From Sphingomonas sp. JC676 (GTDB lineage: Bacteria > Pseudomonadota > Alphaproteobacteria > Sphingomonadales > Sphingomonadaceae), in contig NZ_JACTGR010000003.1 in the NCBI RefSeq assembly GCF_014489075.1, positions 186,001-250,000 on the forward strand: 64,000 nucleotides of DNA. The letters run 5' to 3'. Shown here piece after piece: positions 17,797-27,299 of this stretch (within the stretch, counting starts at the first letter, position 1; each line of letters starts with the position of its first letter). A program made the translations under genes and the position numbers. The notes beneath the pieces are model-generated. The model did no database searches, was not told the origin of the DNA, and was given only the letters and a program-made list of their open reading frames with translations.

Positions 17797-19209
17797 TCAG
17801 GCCGCCGACGCGATCCAGTTGCCGTGGAAACCCGGCGGGATGCGGTGCGGCAGGTGGACCACCGCCTGCGGCTCGCCCTCGAAGCGCGTGGTGTCGAGGA
17901 TGACGAGATCGGTCCGCTCGGAAAGCGTGTCGATCACCAGCCCGACCAGCCAGCCCTCTTCCTCGGCGCTGTCCGGCCCCTTGGGCACGAACACGAACTC
18001 GCCGGGCACCCGGCCCACGCCGAAGTCATGCACCTGCCGCGCGCCGGTCTCCAGGTCGTGCCGGTAGAGCTTGCTCTCGCCGAGGAACCGCGCCGCGGGT
18101 TCGGCGGGCAGCGCCATCGTATAGGCATAGCGATAGGCCTGGCCGAAGCGCCGCTCGTCGAGCCGCGGAAATTCCTGCGGCGAAGCGTCGATCGTGCGCA
18201 CCGCGACGCTCCGCGTCTCGGGATCGACCGTCCAGCGCTCCAGCCCGCGCGACCGCGCATCCGGACCATGCGCGCCGTCCGAGAACATCGAGTCATAGAC
18301 GCACAGGTCGATCACCACCTTGCCGTCGGCACGGTCGTACGCATTGACAACGTGGAAGGCGAAGCCGGGCTCGACCGGGCACCAGAGGATGTCCTGCTGG
18401 CTGCCGCCGCGCGGCATCAGCCCGATCCGCGCCGGCTGGGCCGGGTTCCAGTTATAGGGGAAGGTGCTGCCGTTGCTCAGCGCCGCCACCGAGAAGGTGA
18501 CGGGGAAATCGAGCACGACGACGAAGCGCTCGGTGATCGCGCTATCATGGATCATCGGCGCGTGCGGCAGCGCGATCGGCTCCTCGCGTACCACCTTGCC
18601 GCTGCTGTCGACCACGACATGGCTCAGCTTGCCCGGCTCGAAGCCCTCATAGCAGATCGCGTGCATCTCGCCGGTCCTGGGATCGAGATGCGGGTGCGCG
18701 CTGAACGCGCCGGCCAGCGTGCCGTCGAACGGGTTGGACGCCTGCTCTTCCATGTCCTGGGACAGCTCGACCGGATAGCCCCCAGCCTCGACCAGTGCCC
18801 AGATGCGCCCGCCGATGCCGACGACATTGGTGTTGACCGTATCGAAGCTGTGCCGCGGCCCGGGCGCCGCCTCGACGCCGCGCGCCTTGGCCACCGCTTC
18901 CGAGCGGATCCAGCGGTTGCGGTACCAGAGCGCCTTGCCCTCGGCGATCGCCAGCCCATGGACCATGCCATCGCCGGTGAACCAGTGATAGCGCTCGGCG
19001 TCGGGCGCCGCCGCCGGATTGGGCCCGATCCGCATATAGCGTCCGTCGAACCCGGCCGGGATCTCACCGGTCACCGCGAGTTCGGTAAGCTCGAGCTCGT
19101 CAGTCATCGGCGTGTGGATGCCGTCCAGGAATGGGTTCGCCGACTTAATTTCGGCCGCAACAAGGGCCGCTGCGTCCGCCTTGGTTTCGAGGATAGTAAC
19201 GTCTTGCAT
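17797..19209 (-). CDS. Carotenoid oxygenase family protein
   Basis: 470 residues of the RPE65/carotenoid cleavage dioxygenase family, seven-bladed propellers with a four-His non-haem iron. Visible landmarks are GRYMRIGPNPA, HWFTGDGMVHGLAI, SAHPHLDPRTGEMHA, PMIHDSAITERFVVV, FHVVNAYD and the C-terminal GFHGNW, which give the expected His ligands. Members cleave carotenoids, stilbenes or lignostilbenes; the substrate is not clear. The start at 19209 has GGAGG 7 nt upstream and is preferred over TTG at 19221. It is divergent from, and probably repressed by, the adjacent TetR protein. Confidence 0.9.
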   Translation of the reverse strand: MQDVTILETKADAAALVAAEIKSANPFLDGIHTPMTDELELTELAVTGEIPAGFDGRYMRIGPNPAAAPDAERYHWFTGDGMVHGLAIAEGKALWYRNRWIRSEAVAKARGVEAAPGPRHSFDTVNTNVVGIGGRIWALVEAGGYPVELSQDMEEQASNPFDGTLAGAFSAHPHLDPRTGEMHAICYEGFEPGKLSHVVVDSSGKVVREEPIALPHAPMIHDSAITERFVVVLDFPVTFSVAALSNGSTFPYNWNPAQPARIGLMPRGGSQQDILWCPVEPGFAFHVVNAYDRADGKVVIDLCVYDSMFSDGAHGPDARSRGLERWTVDPETRSVAVRTIDASPQEFPRLDERRFGQAYRYAYTMALPAEPAARFLGESKLYRHDLETGARQVHDFGVGRVPGEFVFVPKGPDSAEEEGWLVGLVIDTLSERTDLVILDTTRFEGEPQAVVHLPHRIPPGFHGNWIASAA

Positions 19210-19222
19210 GTCTGCCTCCAAT

Positions 19223-19264
19223 GTTTACACTGTTAATATGAACTCCGATGGTAACAGTGTCAAC
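19223..19264. promoter_or_regulatory. Imperfect 13-bp inverted repeat, likely TetR operator
   Basis: GTTTACACTGTTA (19223-19235) and TAACAGTGTCAAC (19252-19264) match at 12 of 13 positions as an inverted repeat with a 16-bp spacer. The site sits between the oxygenase start (19209) and covers the regulator start (19238), ideal for autorepression and control of the divergent gene. Confidence 0.7.
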
Positions 19265-19828
19265 ATTGAAAAAAAGCCCTATCATCATGGAGATCTGCGC
19301 GCTGCGTTGATCGAGGAAGGATTGCGATTGCTCACCGAGCGCGATGCCGAGTCGTTTTCGCTGCGCGAGGTCGCCCGCAACACCGGAGTCAGCGCGACCT
19401 CGGTCTATCGCCACTTTCCCGACAAGGACGCGCTGATGACGGCGCTCGCGCGCGAAGGCCTGGCGCAGCTCGGCGCGGCGCAGCTCGAGGCGGCGGAGAA
19501 AGCGGGAGGCGGCCTGGCTTCCTTCGCGGCGACGGGACGCACCTATGTCCGCTTCGCGCTCGCCAATCCCGCGCTGTTCCGGCTGATCTTCGCATCGCCC
19601 GCGCTTGACGGCGAACACTATGATGCGTGCAACGAGGCGGATCCGATGACCTTCCTGCGCCGTAACGCCGCCGCCGCGGGCAATGCGTCGACCGACGATC
19701 CTGCCACGGCGATCCGCGTGACGCGTGCCTGGTCGCTAGTACATGGCCTCGCGATGCTGATCCTCGACGGCCAGATTCGCGCCGACGATGCGCTGATCGA
19801 TCAGGTCATCTCCGCCGATATCGTGTGA
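19238..19828 (+). CDS. TetR/AcrR-family transcriptional regulator
   Basis: 196 residues. HTH in the N-terminal part (FSLREVARNTGVSATSVYRHF, ~40-60), after a KKPYHHGDLRAALIEEGLRLL helix typical of the family. The C-terminal ligand-binding domain (~80-190) contains RVTRAWSLVHGLAMLILDG, like the WHG-type subgroup. The start at 19238 is chosen because longer in-frame extensions run back into the divergent oxygenase. The right half of the palindrome falls inside the first codons. Likely target: itself and the carotenoid oxygenase. Confidence 0.9.
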   Translation: MNSDGNSVNIEKKPYHHGDLRAALIEEGLRLLTERDAESFSLREVARNTGVSATSVYRHFPDKDALMTALAREGLAQLGAAQLEAAEKAGGGLASFAATGRTYVRFALANPALFRLIFASPALDGEHYDACNEADPMTFLRRNAAAAGNASTDDPATAIRVTRAWSLVHGLAMLILDGQIRADDALIDQVISADIV

Positions 19829-19875
19829 CGGGCGGGCGCTCGGCGCACCCGCGCAATTCCGTCAACCGATCCGCG

Positions 19876-20259
19876 TCAGCTCGCCGGCGGCTCCCACAAT
19901 TCGATCGGATTGCCCTCGGGATCATGGATCCGCGCGAACCGTCCGGTCTCGGGCGTATCCCATTCGTCCTTGGTGATGATGTCGATGCCCAGCGCGTTGA
20001 GCTGCTCGAGCAATCCGTCCAGATCGCGCACGCGCAGGTTGAGCATCACCTGCTTGTCCGCGGCGAAATAGTCGCTGTCGGCCTTGAACGGCTCGAACAC
20101 GATCGGGCCCGGTTCGGGATGCCAGAACCATTCGCTCGACTCGCCGGTCTCGTCCTTGCCGCAGCCGCCGCCCACGCCCAGCGTCTCGCGATACCAGCTC
20201 TTCAGCCCTTCGGGGTCCTTCGCACGGAAGAAATAGCCGCCCAATCCGATTACCGGCAT
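19876..20259 (-). CDS. VOC (glyoxalase/bleomycin-resistance) family protein
   Basis: 127 residues, one vicinal-oxygen-chelate module: an N-terminal beta-alpha-beta unit (LGGYFFRAKDPEGLKSWYRE), a middle strand (EWFWHPEPGPIVFEPF) and the C-terminal RIHDPEGNPIELWEPP, whose Glu is the usual metal ligand. The substrate is unknown. The start at 20259 follows AAGGAG at good spacing; a longer frame overlaps glnD and is rejected. It lies 16 bp downstream of glnD on the same strand. Confidence 0.88.
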   Translation of the reverse strand: MPVIGLGGYFFRAKDPEGLKSWYRETLGVGGGCGKDETGESSEWFWHPEPGPIVFEPFKADSDYFAADKQVMLNLRVRDLDGLLEQLNALGIDIITKDEWDTPETGRFARIHDPEGNPIELWEPPAS

Positions 20260-20275
20260 GCAAGCTCCTTTCGTC

Positions 20276-23023
20276 TCAGGCGGCCTGGGCAACCTCCTCG
20301 CCCGCGGCGGCCTCGAGCAGGCGCCGCTCGATCGTCTTCAGTCGCGACGCCGAGGTGATCTTATCACCGATCAGATCGGTCAGGTAGAAGGTGTCGACCG
20401 CGCGCTCGCCATAGGTCGCGACATGCGCCGAATGGATCGTCACCTTCGACTGGAACAGCGCATGCGCCAGCCCGTAGAGCAATGCCGGCCGGTCGCGCGC
20501 ATTGACTTCGATCACGGTAAATCGGTTCGACGCCTTGTTGTCGATGAACACATTTGGTTCGATGGCAAAGGCGTCGGAACGCAGCCGCGGCGCCGCCTTG
20601 GTCTTGAGCCGCTCGGAAAGCCGTGCGCGGTTTGCCAGCGCGTCGGCAATGCCGGTCTTGAGCCGGTTGAGCCGCGACTCCTCGTCGAACGGGCGGCCGA
20701 GCGGGTCCTGGACCAGGAAATTGTCGAGCGCCATGCCGTCGCGGGTCGTGTGGATGCGCGCGTCGATGATGTTGCCGCCCGCGACATGGATCGCGCCGGC
20801 GATCCGGTAGAACAGCCCCGGATGGTCCGACGCATAGACTGTCACCAGGGTCGCGCCGCGATCGGGATAGACCTGTGCCTCGATCGAGAGCTGCGAGTTC
20901 CCCGCCGCGTCGACCAGCCGGGCGTTGCGCTCCAGCACGTCGAGCGGCTCGGCGATCCAATAGGGCTCGGTCATCCGCTTCTTGAGCGCCGCCATCCGCG
21001 GTTCGTTCCAGCCGAGCGCCTGCGCAAGCGCCTCCTGCTTTGCGGCGATCCGCTCGTTCCGCCCCTTCTGCTTGTGCCCCAGTCGCAGCACTTCCTCGGC
21101 CGATTCGAACAAATTGCCAAGCAGCTGCCGCTTCCAGCTGTTCCATACGCCCGGCCCCACCGCGCGGATGTCGACGATCGTTAGGATCAGCAGCATGCGC
21201 AGCCGCTCGGCGCTCTGCACCTGCTCGGCGAAGTCGAGGATCGTCTTGAAATCCGACAGGTCACGCTTGAACGCGGTCGCCGACATCAGCAGGTGCCAGC
21301 GCACCAGCCAGGCGACATTCTCGGTCTCGGCCGGCGTCATTCCCAGCCGTGGGCACAGCCGCTCGGCGACTTCGGCGCCCAGGATCGAATGGTCGCCGCC
21401 GCGTCCCTTGGCGATGTCGTGGAGCAGCACCGCGACATAGAGCGCGCGCCTGGACGCGACATGTTCGAAGATGACGGAGGCGAGCGGATGATCATCCTTC
21501 AGCTCGCCCTTCTCGATCGCGTTGAGCAGCCCGATCGCGCGGATCGAATGCTCGTCCACCGTGTAATGGTGGTACATGTCGAACTGCATCTGGGCGACGA
21601 CGCGGCCGAAGTCCGGCACGAACCGCCCGAACACCCCCGCCTCGTTCATCCAGCGCAGCACCGTCTCGGGATCGCGCTTCGAGGTCAGCACGTCGAGGAA
21701 CAAGGCGTTGGCGCGCGGATCGTCGCGGACATCGTCGACCAGCTTGGCGTCGCGATTGGCCGTGCGCATCGCCAGCGGATGGATCTCCAGCTCGTGCAGG
21801 TCGGCGAGCTGGAACAATTCAACCAGCCGCACCGGATCGTCCCGGAAGAAATGGTCGTTCGGCAGCGCCAGCCGACCGCGATCGAGCACGAAGCCCTTGA
21901 GCTTGCGCTGTCCCCGCCACAAGGCCGGCAGCCCGAAGCGACGCCCACGCGCGGCGAACTTCTCGTCCAGATGCGCGAGAAACACACCGGTCAGGTCGCC
22001 CACCACCTTCGCCTGGAGGAAGTAGAAGCGCATGAAGCGCTCGACCTTCGACATGCCCGGCCGGTCCGAATAGCGCATCCGCTCGGCGATCTCGCGCTGG
22101 ACGTCGAAGGTCAGCCGGTCCTCGGCGCGGCCGGTGATCTGGTGGAGCTGGCAGCGCACCGCCCACAGGAAATTCTCGGCGCGGCGGAACTGGCGGAATT
22201 CGAGCTTGGTCAGCAGCCCCGCCTCGACCAGTTCGGCCGGCTCGCGGACATTGTACGCGTACTTGCCGATCCAGAAGAGCGTGTGGAGGTCGCGCAGCCC
22301 GCCCTTGCCCTCCTTGATGTTGGGCTCGACGACATAGCGGCTGTCGCCCATGCGCTTGTGCCGCGCGTTCCGCTCGTCGAGCTTCTGCGCGATGAAGCCG
22401 CGCGCGGTGTCGACCTGGACCTCCGCTTTGAAGCGCTTCGCCGCCTCGTCATACAGATCGGTGTCGCCCCAGACGTAGCGCGCCTCAAGCAAGGCGGTGC
22501 ACACCGTCACATCCGCCTTGGCCTGGCGCACCATCTCGTCGAGCGAGCGCGACGAATGCCCCACCTTCAGCTGCATGTCCCACAGCGAATAGAGCATCGA
22601 TTCGATCACCTGCTCGCACCAGCCGGTGACCTTCCACGGGGTGAGGAAGCCGATATCGATGTCCGAATGCGGCGCCATCTCGCCGCGCCCGTATCCGCCC
22701 ACCGCGATCAGCACCATGCGCTCGCCGGACGAGGGATTGGAGTTGCGGTGCAGCCGCTCGACGGTGAAGTCCCACAGCAAGCGCAATATCTGGTCGGTCA
22801 GGAATGCGCCCGCTGCGGCGATCTCGATCCCGCGCGAAGGATGCTCCTGCAGCCGCCGCTCGATCTCGGCGCGCCCGGCATCGAGCGCGATCCTGAGCTC
22901 CGCGGTCGCCGCCTTGCGCAGCGCCGCGGTATCCTTGCCCTTCACCGCCGCCAGCCGCTCGGCGACGCCTCGCCGGTCGATCAGCAAACGGCGATTGGGA
23001 ACGGAATCGAAGCGACCGGACAT
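20276..23023 (-). CDS. glnD: [Protein-PII] uridylyltransferase / uridylyl-removing enzyme
   Basis: 915 residues, full length. It senses glutamine and uridylylates or deuridylylates PII, setting nitrogen status. In order: a nucleotidyltransferase domain (GGYGRGEMAPHSDIDIGFL, ~109-127), a helical linker, an HD domain (VLLHDIAKGRGGDHS, ~530-545), and two C-terminal ACT domains (TLVTVYASDHPGLFYRIAGA and FTVIEVNARDRPALLYGLAH). Intergenic REP-like DNA separates it from grpE upstream. Confidence 0.96.
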   Translation of the reverse strand: MSGRFDSVPNRRLLIDRRGVAERLAAVKGKDTAALRKAATAELRIALDAGRAEIERRLQEHPSRGIEIAAAGAFLTDQILRLLWDFTVERLHRNSNPSSGERMVLIAVGGYGRGEMAPHSDIDIGFLTPWKVTGWCEQVIESMLYSLWDMQLKVGHSSRSLDEMVRQAKADVTVCTALLEARYVWGDTDLYDEAAKRFKAEVQVDTARGFIAQKLDERNARHKRMGDSRYVVEPNIKEGKGGLRDLHTLFWIGKYAYNVREPAELVEAGLLTKLEFRQFRRAENFLWAVRCQLHQITGRAEDRLTFDVQREIAERMRYSDRPGMSKVERFMRFYFLQAKVVGDLTGVFLAHLDEKFAARGRRFGLPALWRGQRKLKGFVLDRGRLALPNDHFFRDDPVRLVELFQLADLHELEIHPLAMRTANRDAKLVDDVRDDPRANALFLDVLTSKRDPETVLRWMNEAGVFGRFVPDFGRVVAQMQFDMYHHYTVDEHSIRAIGLLNAIEKGELKDDHPLASVIFEHVASRRALYVAVLLHDIAKGRGGDHSILGAEVAERLCPRLGMTPAETENVAWLVRWHLLMSATAFKRDLSDFKTILDFAEQVQSAERLRMLLILTIVDIRAVGPGVWNSWKRQLLGNLFESAEEVLRLGHKQKGRNERIAAKQEALAQALGWNEPRMAALKKRMTEPYWIAEPLDVLERNARLVDAAGNSQLSIEAQVYPDRGATLVTVYASDHPGLFYRIAGAIHVAGGNIIDARIHTTRDGMALDNFLVQDPLGRPFDEESRLNRLKTGIADALANRARLSERLKTKAAPRLRSDAFAIEPNVFIDNKASNRFTVIEVNARDRPALLYGLAHALFQSKVTIHSAHVATYGERAVDTFYLTDLIGDKITSASRLKTIERRLLEAAAGEEVAQAA

Positions 23024-23088
23024 AGTGGGGCAGATAGGGAGAAGCGGTTAACGGCGCCACTATCTTCGGCGCTCGCTACCCCTCTATC

Positions 23089-23171
23089 CGTCATCCCCGC
23101 GAAAGCGGGGATCCAGAGTCACGGGGGACTGTCCTGTTTGGCCCTGGATCCCCGCTTTCGCGGGGATGACG
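23089..23171. repeat. REPIN-like pair of inverted REP elements
   Basis: Two 28-bp arms (23089-23116 and 23144-23171) are exact reverse complements around a 27-nt spacer. Each arm contains the small hairpin CCCCGCGAAAGCGGGG. The structure matches REP doublets or REPINs moved by REP-associated tyrosine transposases. Related singles or pairs occur at 56762 and 61174. Confidence 0.85.
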
Positions 23172-23178
23172 ACCAAGT

Positions 23179-23736
23179 TCAATCCGGCTTCTTCGCCACC
23201 GCCACCAGCGCGGGACGTAACAGCCGGTCGCGGATCATATAGCCCGTCTGGATTTCCTGGACGACGGTGCCTGGCTCAGCATCCGCCGAGGGCATCTCCA
23301 TCATCGCCTGGTGGCGATTGGGATCGAGCGGCTCGCCGACCGCGACGATCTTCGAGATGCCATGGCGGCCAAACACCGATTCGATCTCGCGCCCGGTCGC
23401 CTCGAGGCCGGTCACCAGGCCCTTGAGCTTCTCGTCGGCGCGCAGCTCGGCGGGGATCGCCGCCAGCGCACGGCTGAGATTGTCGGCCACCGACAATATG
23501 TCGCGGGCGAAGCTGGTCGCGGCATAGTTGCGCGCGTCCTGCGCTTCCTTCTCGGCGCGGCGGCGGACATTCTGGAGGTCGGCCTGGGCATAGAGCACGG
23601 CGGCCTGCGCGTCGGCGAGCTGCGCTTCCAATTCGCCCAGGCGATCATGTTCCGCCACTTCGGGCGCTGCTTCCGCGGTTTCCTCGCGGAGGTCGTTGTC
23701 CGCGTTCTCGACGTCCATCTTCTTATCTTCCGACAT
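23179..23736 (-). CDS. grpE: Nucleotide exchange factor GrpE
   Basis: 185 residues. GrpE releases ADP from DnaK. It has a long N-terminal acidic coiled coil (~25-90, ELEAQLADAQAAVLYAQADL, then QNVRRRAEKEAQDAR) and a C-terminal beta domain ending in EIQTGYMIRDRLLRPALVAV. It lies 15 bp downstream of hrcA on the same strand, the usual heat-shock operon order. Confidence 0.96.
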   Translation of the reverse strand: MSEDKKMDVENADNDLREETAEAAPEVAEHDRLGELEAQLADAQAAVLYAQADLQNVRRRAEKEAQDARNYAATSFARDILSVADNLSRALAAIPAELRADEKLKGLVTGLEATGREIESVFGRHGISKIVAVGEPLDPNRHQAMMEMPSADAEPGTVVQEIQTGYMIRDRLLRPALVAVAKKPD

Positions 23737-23751
23737 GTTCTTCCAAAGTAT

Positions 23752-24792
23752 TCAGGCCAGCAGTCGGGCCAATGTTGCAGCGGTGAAATCCACCATGGGC
23801 ACGACACGCGCATAGTTCAACCGCGTGGGGCCGATCACCCCCACCACGCCCACGACCCGCCCGTCCAGTGCCCGCACGGGCTTCGCGATCACCGACGAAC
23901 CGGACAACGCAAAAAGCTTGTTTTCCGATCCGATGAATATTCGCGTCGCCTCGCCTTCACGCGCGCTGTCGAGCAGGCGGGCGATCTCTTCTTTCCCTTC
24001 GAGTTCGTCAAGCAGCTGGCGCACGCGGTCGAGATCCTCGGTCGCGGCGGCGTCGATCAGCCGCGCCTGGCCGCGCACGATCAACACCGGGCGGTGCCCG
24101 TCCTCGCTCCACACCGCCAGCCCGCGCTCGACCAAAGTCCGCGCCGCGCTGTCGAGCGCCGCGCGCTCGTCGCGGATCTCGCGCTCGATCCGCCGGCGTG
24201 CCTCGCTTAAGGTCGAGCCCGCGAGCGTCGCGCTCAGATAATTGGCCGCCTGTTGCAGCGATGCCGGGTCCATCCCCAGCGGCAGCTCGACCACGCGGTT
24301 CTCGACCGAGCCGTCGTCGCCCACCAGCACCGCCAGCGCGCGATCACCGCCCAGCGGCACGAAGCCGAACTGGCGCAGCACCGGCTCGCGCTTGGGCACC
24401 AGCACCAGCCCCGCACAGGCCGAAAGCCCTGAAAGCGCCAGCGTGGTGCTCGCCAGCGCCTCCTCGATCGGCCCTGCCTGGCCCGCGCGCTCCTCGATCG
24501 CCGCGCGTTCCTCGGCACTCGGCGCGCTCGCCTGCATCATCCCGTCGACGAACAGGCGCAGCCCCGTCTCGGTCGGCATCCGCCCCGCGCTGGTATGCGG
24601 CGCGGCGAGCAGGCCCAGTTCCTCCAGGTCCTGCATCACGTTGCGGATCGACGCCGGCGACAGATTGAGCCCGGAGATCTGCGCGATCGTCCGCGATCCC
24701 ACCGGCACGCCCGTCTCCAGATAGGAATCGACCACGATCCGGAACACGTCCCGCGCGCGGTCGGTCAGCTCGTGGATGGGGGGCGTGGTCAT
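23752..24792 (-). CDS. hrcA: Heat-inducible transcriptional repressor HrcA
   Basis: 346 residues. HrcA represses groESL/dnaK-type operons by binding CIRCE. N-terminal winged helix (TDRARDVFRIVVDSYLETGV; GSRTIAQISGLNLSPASIRN), a GAF-like core and the C-terminal VVGVIGPTRLNYARVVPMVD box. The start at 24792 (MTTPPIHELTDR) is preferred over a 12-residue extension. I saw no CIRCE inverted repeat in its upstream region, so the operon may be controlled by sigma-32 instead. Confidence 0.95.
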   Translation of the reverse strand: MTTPPIHELTDRARDVFRIVVDSYLETGVPVGSRTIAQISGLNLSPASIRNVMQDLEELGLLAAPHTSAGRMPTETGLRLFVDGMMQASAPSAEERAAIEERAGQAGPIEEALASTTLALSGLSACAGLVLVPKREPVLRQFGFVPLGGDRALAVLVGDDGSVENRVVELPLGMDPASLQQAANYLSATLAGSTLSEARRRIEREIRDERAALDSAARTLVERGLAVWSEDGHRPVLIVRGQARLIDAAATEDLDRVRQLLDELEGKEEIARLLDSAREGEATRIFIGSENKLFALSGSSVIAKPVRALDGRVVGVVGVIGPTRLNYARVVPMVDFTAATLARLLA

Positions 24793-24860
24793 GCCACGCT
24801 TATGTAACGCTTGGCGGCCCAGCGCCAACCTTCCCCGCGTCCCTCACCCCGGTGAAGGAA

Positions 24861-25370
24861 TTATGGCCGCGCCCCGATCAGCTCCGCGATCGGCAGCGCG
24901 TCGGGCGCATGCCCCAGTGCATCCCGCATTCCGGGATTGGCCGTTCGGCCACAGCCGAAATAGAAATACAGGTGTTGGCTGTCGCCGATCGCGCGCGTCC
25001 AGGTCACGTCGACGCTGGGCATATCGGTCGGAGCGTTCTGGCAGTTCGGCTCGCCTGGCGCATAGCGCACGCCGCCGCTCGCAGGGCGATAGGGCGCCAG
25101 CTGCCCGGCGAAGGCGTCATATTGCGCCCGCGTCAGCGTGAAGCCTCGCTCCCCGGTCACTGCCGTGAAACGCTTGCCGGTGAACACGCCGCTGCCGTCG
25201 GGCCGCACCGTCACCGAATAGACCGGGCAGGCGCCGAAGCACGGCCCCGTCTCATAGGTAATCGAATCGCCCTCGATCGGCACCGGCCCGCCCGGCGCCT
25301 GCGGCCGCCCCGGCGGAATGCATCCGCCCAGCGCCACTGCCACCACCCCCATCAACACCCATTGCCGCAT
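24861..25370 (-). CDS. DUF6438-type lipoprotein
   Basis: 169 residues. The N-terminus [17 protein letters not shown] is a lipoprotein signal with lipobox LGGC, so the product is membrane-anchored in the periplasm. The body begins [19 protein letters not shown], the hallmark of the DUF6438 family (paired Cys in PCFGACP), with further Cys residues at PNCQN and FGCGR that may form disulfides. Function unknown. It lies upstream of hrcA on the same strand and is divergent from rph. Confidence 0.8.
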   Translation of the reverse strand: MRQWVLMGVVAVALGGCIPPGRPQAPGGPVPIEGDSITYETGPCFGACPVYSVTVRPDGSGVFTGKRFTAVTGERGFTLTRAQYDAFAGQLAPYRPASGGVRYAPGEPNCQNAPTDMPSVDVTWTRAIGDSQHLYFYFGCGRTANPGMRDALGHAPDALPIAELIGARP

Positions 25371-25461
25371 GTCACACTCCCCGAGGATCGCCCGCCAAGG
25401 CTGGCTTGTTTGGTTACCACCGTCTACGTCGCTGGACCGACCTTACAGGAGACTGAAGCAG

Positions 25462-26175
25462 ATGCGCCCATCCGGCCGCGCCCCCGACGAAATGCGCACC
25501 GTCACGATCGAGCCCCATTTCACCCGCCATGCGGAGGGCTCCGTCCTGATCGGCTTCGGCGACACGCGCGTGCTCGTCACCGCCAGCGTCGAGGAGCGCC
25601 TGCCGCCCTGGCTACGCGGCAAGGGCGAGGGCTGGGTCACCGCCGAATATGGCATGCTCCCCCGCGCCACCCACACGCGCGGCCAGCGCGAGGCGGCCAA
25701 GGGCAAGCAGTCGGGCCGCACCCAGGAGATCCAACGCCTGATCGGCCGCAGCCTGCGCGCCGTCACCGATCTCAAGCTGCTCGGCGAGCGCCAGATCACC
25801 CTCGATTGCGACGTGATCCAGGCCGATGGCGGCACCCGCACCGCGGCGATCTCGGGCGCCTGGGTGGCGCTGCGTATCGCGGTCAACAAGCTGATTGCCG
25901 AGGGCAAGCTCGAGCAGGATCCGATCCGGCAGCAGGTCGCGGCGGTCAGCTGCGGCATCTATCAGGGCAATCCGGTGCTCGACCTCGACTATGACGAGGA
26001 TTCGAACGCCGATGCCGATGCGAACTTCGTCCTGCTCTCCGACGGCAAGATCGCCGAGGCCCAGGCCACGGCCGAAGGCGCCTGCTACGACGAGGAAGGC
26101 CTGCTCCGTTTGCTCCGCCTCGCGCGCATCGGATGCAACCGGATCTTCGAAGCGCAGTTAAAGGCTGTGCAATGA
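25462..26175 (+). CDS. rph: Ribonuclease PH
   Basis: 237 residues, the normal length. A phosphorolytic 3'-5' exoribonuclease that trims tRNA 3' ends. Visible: [53 protein letters not shown] and [16 protein letters not shown]. The start at 25462 fits the family and has AGGAG upstream. The stop overlaps the rdgB start (ATGA), so the two are coupled. Confidence 0.97.
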   Translation: MRPSGRAPDEMRTVTIEPHFTRHAEGSVLIGFGDTRVLVTASVEERLPPWLRGKGEGWVTAEYGMLPRATHTRGQREAAKGKQSGRTQEIQRLIGRSLRAVTDLKLLGERQITLDCDVIQADGGTRTAAISGAWVALRIAVNKLIAEGKLEQDPIRQQVAAVSCGIYQGNPVLDLDYDEDSNADADANFVLLSDGKIAEAQATAEGACYDEEGLLRLLRLARIGCNRIFEAQLKAVQ

Positions 26176-26864
26176 GCGATCCGGACGAAGGCATCGGTGG
26201 CGACACCCCCCAGGCGATCCGCAAGCTCGCCCCCGGCAGGCTGGTGATCGCCAGCCATAATGAAGGCAAGGTGCGCGAGATCCGCGCGTTGCTCGGGCCC
26301 TATGGCATCGAACCCGTCTCCGCTGCCGAGCTCGACCTGCCCGAGCCCGACGAGACCGGCACCACCTTTGTCGCCAATGCCGAATTGAAGGCGCTCCAGG
26401 CCGCCGATCTCTCCGGCCTGCCCGCGCTCGCCGACGATTCCGGCCTGTGCGTCGAGGCGCTCAACCTCGACCCCGGCATCTTCTCCGCGCGCTGGGGGCT
26501 GCCGAATCCCGGCCTTCCGGGCATTGAGCCAAGCGATGGTCCCGGCTTCGACGGCCGGGACTTCGGCCTCGCCATGCACCGCGTGAACGAGAAGCTCGAG
26601 GCGCTTCCCCCCGAGACCGGCCGCGGCGCGCATTTCGTCTGCGCGCTCGCGCTCGCCTGGCCCGACGGCCATGTCGAATGGTTCGAGGGCCGCGTCGACG
26701 GCACGCTGGTCTGGCCGCCGCGCGGCGACAAGGGGTTCGGCTATGATCCGATGTTCGTGCCGATCGGACATGACCAGAGCTTCGGCGAGATGGATCCCGA
26801 GGCCAAGCACGCGATGAGCCACCGGGCGGATGCCTTCCGGCAGCTGGTCGCCACCGTATTGTAA
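26172..26864 (+). CDS. rdgB: Non-canonical purine NTP pyrophosphatase (RdgB/HAM1)
   Basis: 230 residues. It hydrolyses dITP/XTP/ITP to the monophosphate and so cleans the nucleotide pool. Motifs: [19 protein letters not shown] (N-terminal substrate loop), [24 protein letters not shown] and [12 protein letters not shown], then MSHRADAFR. The extra ~20 N-terminal residues before the core are unremarkable. Coupled to rph by a 4-bp overlap. Confidence 0.96.
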   Translation: MSDPDEGIGGDTPQAIRKLAPGRLVIASHNEGKVREIRALLGPYGIEPVSAAELDLPEPDETGTTFVANAELKALQAADLSGLPALADDSGLCVEALNLDPGIFSARWGLPNPGLPGIEPSDGPGFDGRDFGLAMHRVNEKLEALPPETGRGAHFVCALALAWPDGHVEWFEGRVDGTLVWPPRGDKGFGYDPMFVPIGHDQSFGEMDPEAKHAMSHRADAFRQLVATVL

Positions 26865-27299
26865 CGCAAAGATAACGAACGCGCCGTTTACCCCCTATCT
26901 TCGTTGCATCGGCCGCCCGGACATAGTTTTGCACCCGCTCTCTAGGGGAGGGGCAGCTTTATGCAGACGAGACCGGGCAGACAAATCAGGGCTCGGCGCC
27001 GCGCGCCGGCCATCGGCGCGGCGTGATCGGCATTCGAACCGGCGCGATGCGGATTCGCGCGGCTCGTTTCGTCTTGGCAGTGGAATGCGCCAGAACGATC
27101 CGGGGCACCCAGCAATCTATTGATCTGAGGGGGAATGTCCCGTTACGGTACAACTGGAGCAATCGCGAACGGATCCGGCCCACAAGCCAATGTCCGTTTC
27201 GAACTGCCTCTCTTGTCTTGAGAAGTGACGTGGCACGCACCCTTACCTCGATCTGGGCCGGATGCGCGCCTTACCTTCACTCCTGAAATGGAGGAACGA
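26865..27299. other. 435-bp intergenic region
   Basis: Between rdgB and the winged-helix gene. I see no convincing ORF, RNA gene or strong palindrome. A GC-rich stretch near 26990-27020 could form weak stems. It probably holds the promoter of the winged-helix gene. Confidence 0.4.

Noticed and set aside
21293..23242. 649-codon plus-strand ORF opposite glnD
   Set aside because: glnD is complete with all domains on the other strand; this ORF has no domain-like sequence.
24793..24860. Looked for a CIRCE element upstream of hrcA
   Set aside because: No TTAGCACTC-N9-GAGTGCTAA-like repeat is present.
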